Positions 1-64,000 of a DNA stretch of 64,000 nt are shown here, piece by piece. The notes beneath the pieces are model-generated. The model was given only the letters and a program-made list of their open reading frames with translations. It made no database searches and had not been told where the DNA came from. Source of the DNA: Unio delphinus (lineage: Eukaryota > Mollusca > Bivalvia > Unionida > Unionidae); assembly GCA_029339505.1 (NCBI GenBank), contig JAQISU010000058.1:372001-436000 (forward strand), given 5' to 3'. The translations under genes were made by a program, and so were the position numbers. Numbering within the stretch: position 1 is the stretch's first letter; every line of letters begins with the position of its first letter.

Positions 1-66
1 TTTGTAAAGCACTTAGAGCTTCTAAATATTAGACGTTTACTAAATCCACATTAGTAGTAGTAATAG
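1..66 (+). mobile_element. L2/CR1-type LINE 3' tail fragment
   Basis: Bases 4-50 (GTAAAGCACTTAGAGCTT ...) align closely with the reverse complement of 35868-35920, which follows an L2/CR1-like reverse-transcriptase C-terminus. The fragment ends in a TAG/TAA-type repeat (ttagtagtagtaat), as such LINE tails do. It lies in the intron after exon 15, only 16 bp past its donor site. The rest of the element is off the window. Confidence 0.6.
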
Positions 67-82
67 CATTTTTACTGCTAAC

Positions 83-61088
<61,006 letters not shown>

Positions 61089-61759
61089 CTGTGAAAACTT
61101 GGCAAGATAAAAAACAAAGTGTCATGATAGAGATGTATGCTGTACCCATTTCTCAAAAAAAAGCTTTTACTTTGTCAGAGGCCTTTAGTCCATGCAGAAT
61201 TTAATGTTTTACATAACTGTAAGAGGAGATGAAGAAAATAAAGGACATCACTATTTTATTTGCAAAACTAATTACTCTAGACTGCTTTGTAGCTTGGTCT
61301 CTGACTATTGGTACTCTCTGTAAATGGCGTTAGCTATATCAGTGATATTACAAGCAACACACATGTGACTAATATAAATTACGCATCCCGTCCAAATTGG
61401 ATTATAAACCATGGTATTTAACGTATAATATCGAAACATGTATTGAATAAACAATCACCTTTTATTGGAATGTTATAGTAGTATGTAAATTTGCCTCATT
61501 GGCTCCCTTCTGCGTCCCAGGACACCAGTCCACATCTCTAATCCTAATGGCAAGATATCCACTAAAGATACATATATATGTTTAGTTCACTAATGCCGAG
61601 GGATTGGTATAATTGTAAACACATATGGGACACTAGTGTGTCAGGCATATGGGTTACAGTCTCGTATGCCTGTCCGTGTCCCCAGGGACTTTTTAATAGA
61701 GGCCAGACAGTCACTTCCCTACTACTCTGATAGTCTGTACTGATTGTAGAAAGACAAAC

Positions 61760-61839
<80 letters not shown>

Positions 61840-64000
61840 CTAAGTCTAATACAATGAATACATAAAACGTACTATGTTTGCTTGCTTTGTATTGATCTTT
61901 TTCCCACAGTATGCTATATCTATAATTGTCATTTTATGTTGGTGAAAAAGGAAAAAAAATAGCCAAGCAATTAATATAGACAATGTTGATCAACGGACAT
62001 AGACTATTGATTGCCAAAGCAAAGCATTATGAATAAGTTTATTTATGTAGCTAGCAATAATGTAATCGTGCTACAAAACTAGTTTATGAAAGATATGGCA
62101 TACCAGTTAAATCGATGTATTGTTTGAATGAGTCTTACAACAGATTTCAGAGAAACCCATAATACACTGATAAACTGGTCAATGTTGCAGTGGGCTGACA
62201 CATAGAACAAATACAAACTTGGGCAAATTCTGTAAGTCATTTATTTCGCAAAGATTAATTTACATGTTTGTGTTTGTTATGGAGGGCATTGGTGGAAGTG
62301 CTGCTTACATAACAATCTGGCCATATTTTGGTCGATTAGATAAACGCTCACACGTATGTAAATAGGAATCTTCATGCTATTTGATCGCATAAGTCCCGTG
62401 ATATTGGGGCGCAAATGATGCAAATTGACCTGCCTTTGACAATACAAACACCCAATGTCGGAACACGCCATTACGAGTAGTGCAGAACACACATGCAAAT
62501 ATGATATGAGGTATTAGGGTCATAGCCCTGCCTGAAACATGCCACTGGAATCAAATAACGCAACTAGCTTTGCCAGTCCTGTAGACCTGTTCGAGCGTAC
62601 TATAGATTTAGCTGACAGAAATCAAAACAACAAACGTATGTGGCTTTTCAATTACAAACGCAAACCAATAATACATCAAGATAAGAAATAGATAACATAT
62701 TTTCCTGGATTGAAGCGATCCTGGTAAAATAAAATAAAATATTGCATACATTTCCCAATTTGAGATGCGCTTCGCCCTCTCCTAGCTTAAGTAGGCATAG
62801 AGTGTCACCGCTAAGGCAGTTTGCACAGCAGCACAGCATATGCATATCATGCCGTACGAGACAAGCAGATATACTAGAAAAACAAAGATCCAGTTTTGCA
62901 ATGAATACGTAATGAATACCACCAATGGGTGCCACTGCTACAACAACAACAAATATCAGAATAACAGCTTTACAACAATCTCAGACAATATCCAAATATC
63001 TAGTGGGGTAAGAAAGCAAACTTCCATGCGATAATAGATTCGTATGAACATAAACCGTGATGTCGTAGACCAAAAACGGCGACTTGTAAGTAGTGTTGCT
63101 ACTAAGGTGGCCTAGGACGTTCGTAAGGAATAAAATATACGCAAGTTTCTGAATTGAAGTTTCAGAACCCTAGTGATGAGTTGGACAATTAAGTGGCCAT
63201 TATTCTGTCTGCCTCCACAAAAGGCAAAGACGTTTGACAACTGATGATAAATCGAATTCCTGGAATCGTAGCGGTGTTACAACACTTTGGTCACGTGCTG
63301 ATGAAATAAGACATTGTCGTCAACTCTATCTGGTTCTTCTGATTGGTCGTCACGGATTCTAAACTATTACTAAAAGGATTCGCTCAAATTTATTAGTTGC
63401 TGTTAGGTTAAAAGAAATTATTATAATCGGGCTTGCACTAAGTATGGAAACAATCTTGTTCAGTTGCTTAACCGGCAGAGAACGCATAATATCAAAACAT
63501 TTCCGTCAGATGTTGCACGCATGTATTTAGCACTGAATTACTGCTCACCAGTCACGACATTTACTGCAACAGTATCGGTGAAAAAGCACAGCTCACTATT
63601 TTGCCCCAGCATGGTATAGACATTGTCAAATTTACTTCAGTGCAGCAACATATGACACCTCGTATATAATCTACACTGAATTTGAATGCCTAAATGTCTT
63701 AGCAGCAGACGAATACGCCTGATATTTACTAGACAGTGCAAGTCTTAGAAAAAATTCCATGAGGGTTTTGTTATGTTGTGGTTCGATATGATTGGAAAAC
63801 AGAACAGCCAATTCGTTGTCGTGCTTATATTACCCCAGACACAGTGAATATGTTTCTCCTATAGATAAAAGTCACAATCAAATGCATTCAACAGCAGCTC
63901 GACTTAACATCACACAATACTATGTCACAGTTTGCTGCTACTAGCAATGAAAATAAAGGTCATGGCTCCAAGGTTAGTAATCACTGAAACATAAATGGCT
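61089..64000. other. Upstream intron or 5' region, no exon recognised
   Basis: 2.9 kb upstream of the first recognised exon. It holds a (TA)n tract (61762-61838). Minus-strand ORFs at 62277-62498 and 62648-62935 have no family motif or consistent splice frame. The 5' exons of the gene presumably lie further right. Confidence 0.6.
61762..61838. repeat. (TA)n microsatellite
   Basis: Uninterrupted TA tract of about 38 units. Confidence 0.97.

Noticed and set aside
62648..62935. Cys-rich minus-strand ORF upstream of exon 1 as a further polycystin exon
   Set aside because: No polycystin motif and no convincing splice pair with phase 0 into exon 1. Left unannotated.

Overview
The window looks like AT-rich DNA from an invertebrate animal. 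The evidence is GT-AG introns, long (TA)n tracts, many minisatellites and a broad mix of LINE, LTR and DNA transposons. The combination (RTE, Jockey-type, L2/CR1-type and Tx1/L1-type LINEs, Ty3/gypsy, hAT) would fit a marine lophotrochozoan such as a mollusc. That is inference; nothing here fixes the species.

One host gene dominates. A polycystin-1 (PKD1) family gene runs on the minus strand across almost the whole window. I can assemble 15 exons (61088 down to 83) that all join GT-AG and keep one reading frame for 1,112 codons plus one base. In order they encode the helical region before the GPS, a GAIN/GPS segment, the first membrane helix, a PLAT domain split over two exons, five further predicted membrane helices, and the start of the extracellular polycystin domain. 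The 5' part (upstream of 61088) and the channel C-terminus (beyond base 1) lie outside the window or were not recognised. The GPS keeps its Cys/Trp framework but lacks the usual His-Leu-Thr cleavage tripeptide.

Everything else sits in introns. The 14-kb intron 10 (6453-20443) holds an RTE LINE with a 10-bp target-site duplication, a probable solo LTR, a Jockey-like LINE and a 32-bp satellite with higher-order structure. Intron 8 (21045-30207) holds a very young non-autonomous LTR retrotransposon: 623-bp LTRs differing at only two noticed positions, and a tRNA-Leu primer site. Intron 3 (40750-51959) holds a DNA transposon with DDE-like residues and end arrays of a 15-bp motif, plus a decayed Ty3/gypsy integrase. 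Intron 2 (52048-57980) holds a hAT element with a perfect 8-bp target-site duplication and a Tx1/L1-like LINE relic. Intron 5 has a small inverted-repeat element 48 bp from an exon and an L2/CR1 LINE 3' end. Intron 1 has a tRNA-derived SINE and two coding-sized minisatellites. No bacterial-type operon, CRISPR array, rRNA or functional tRNA gene was seen.
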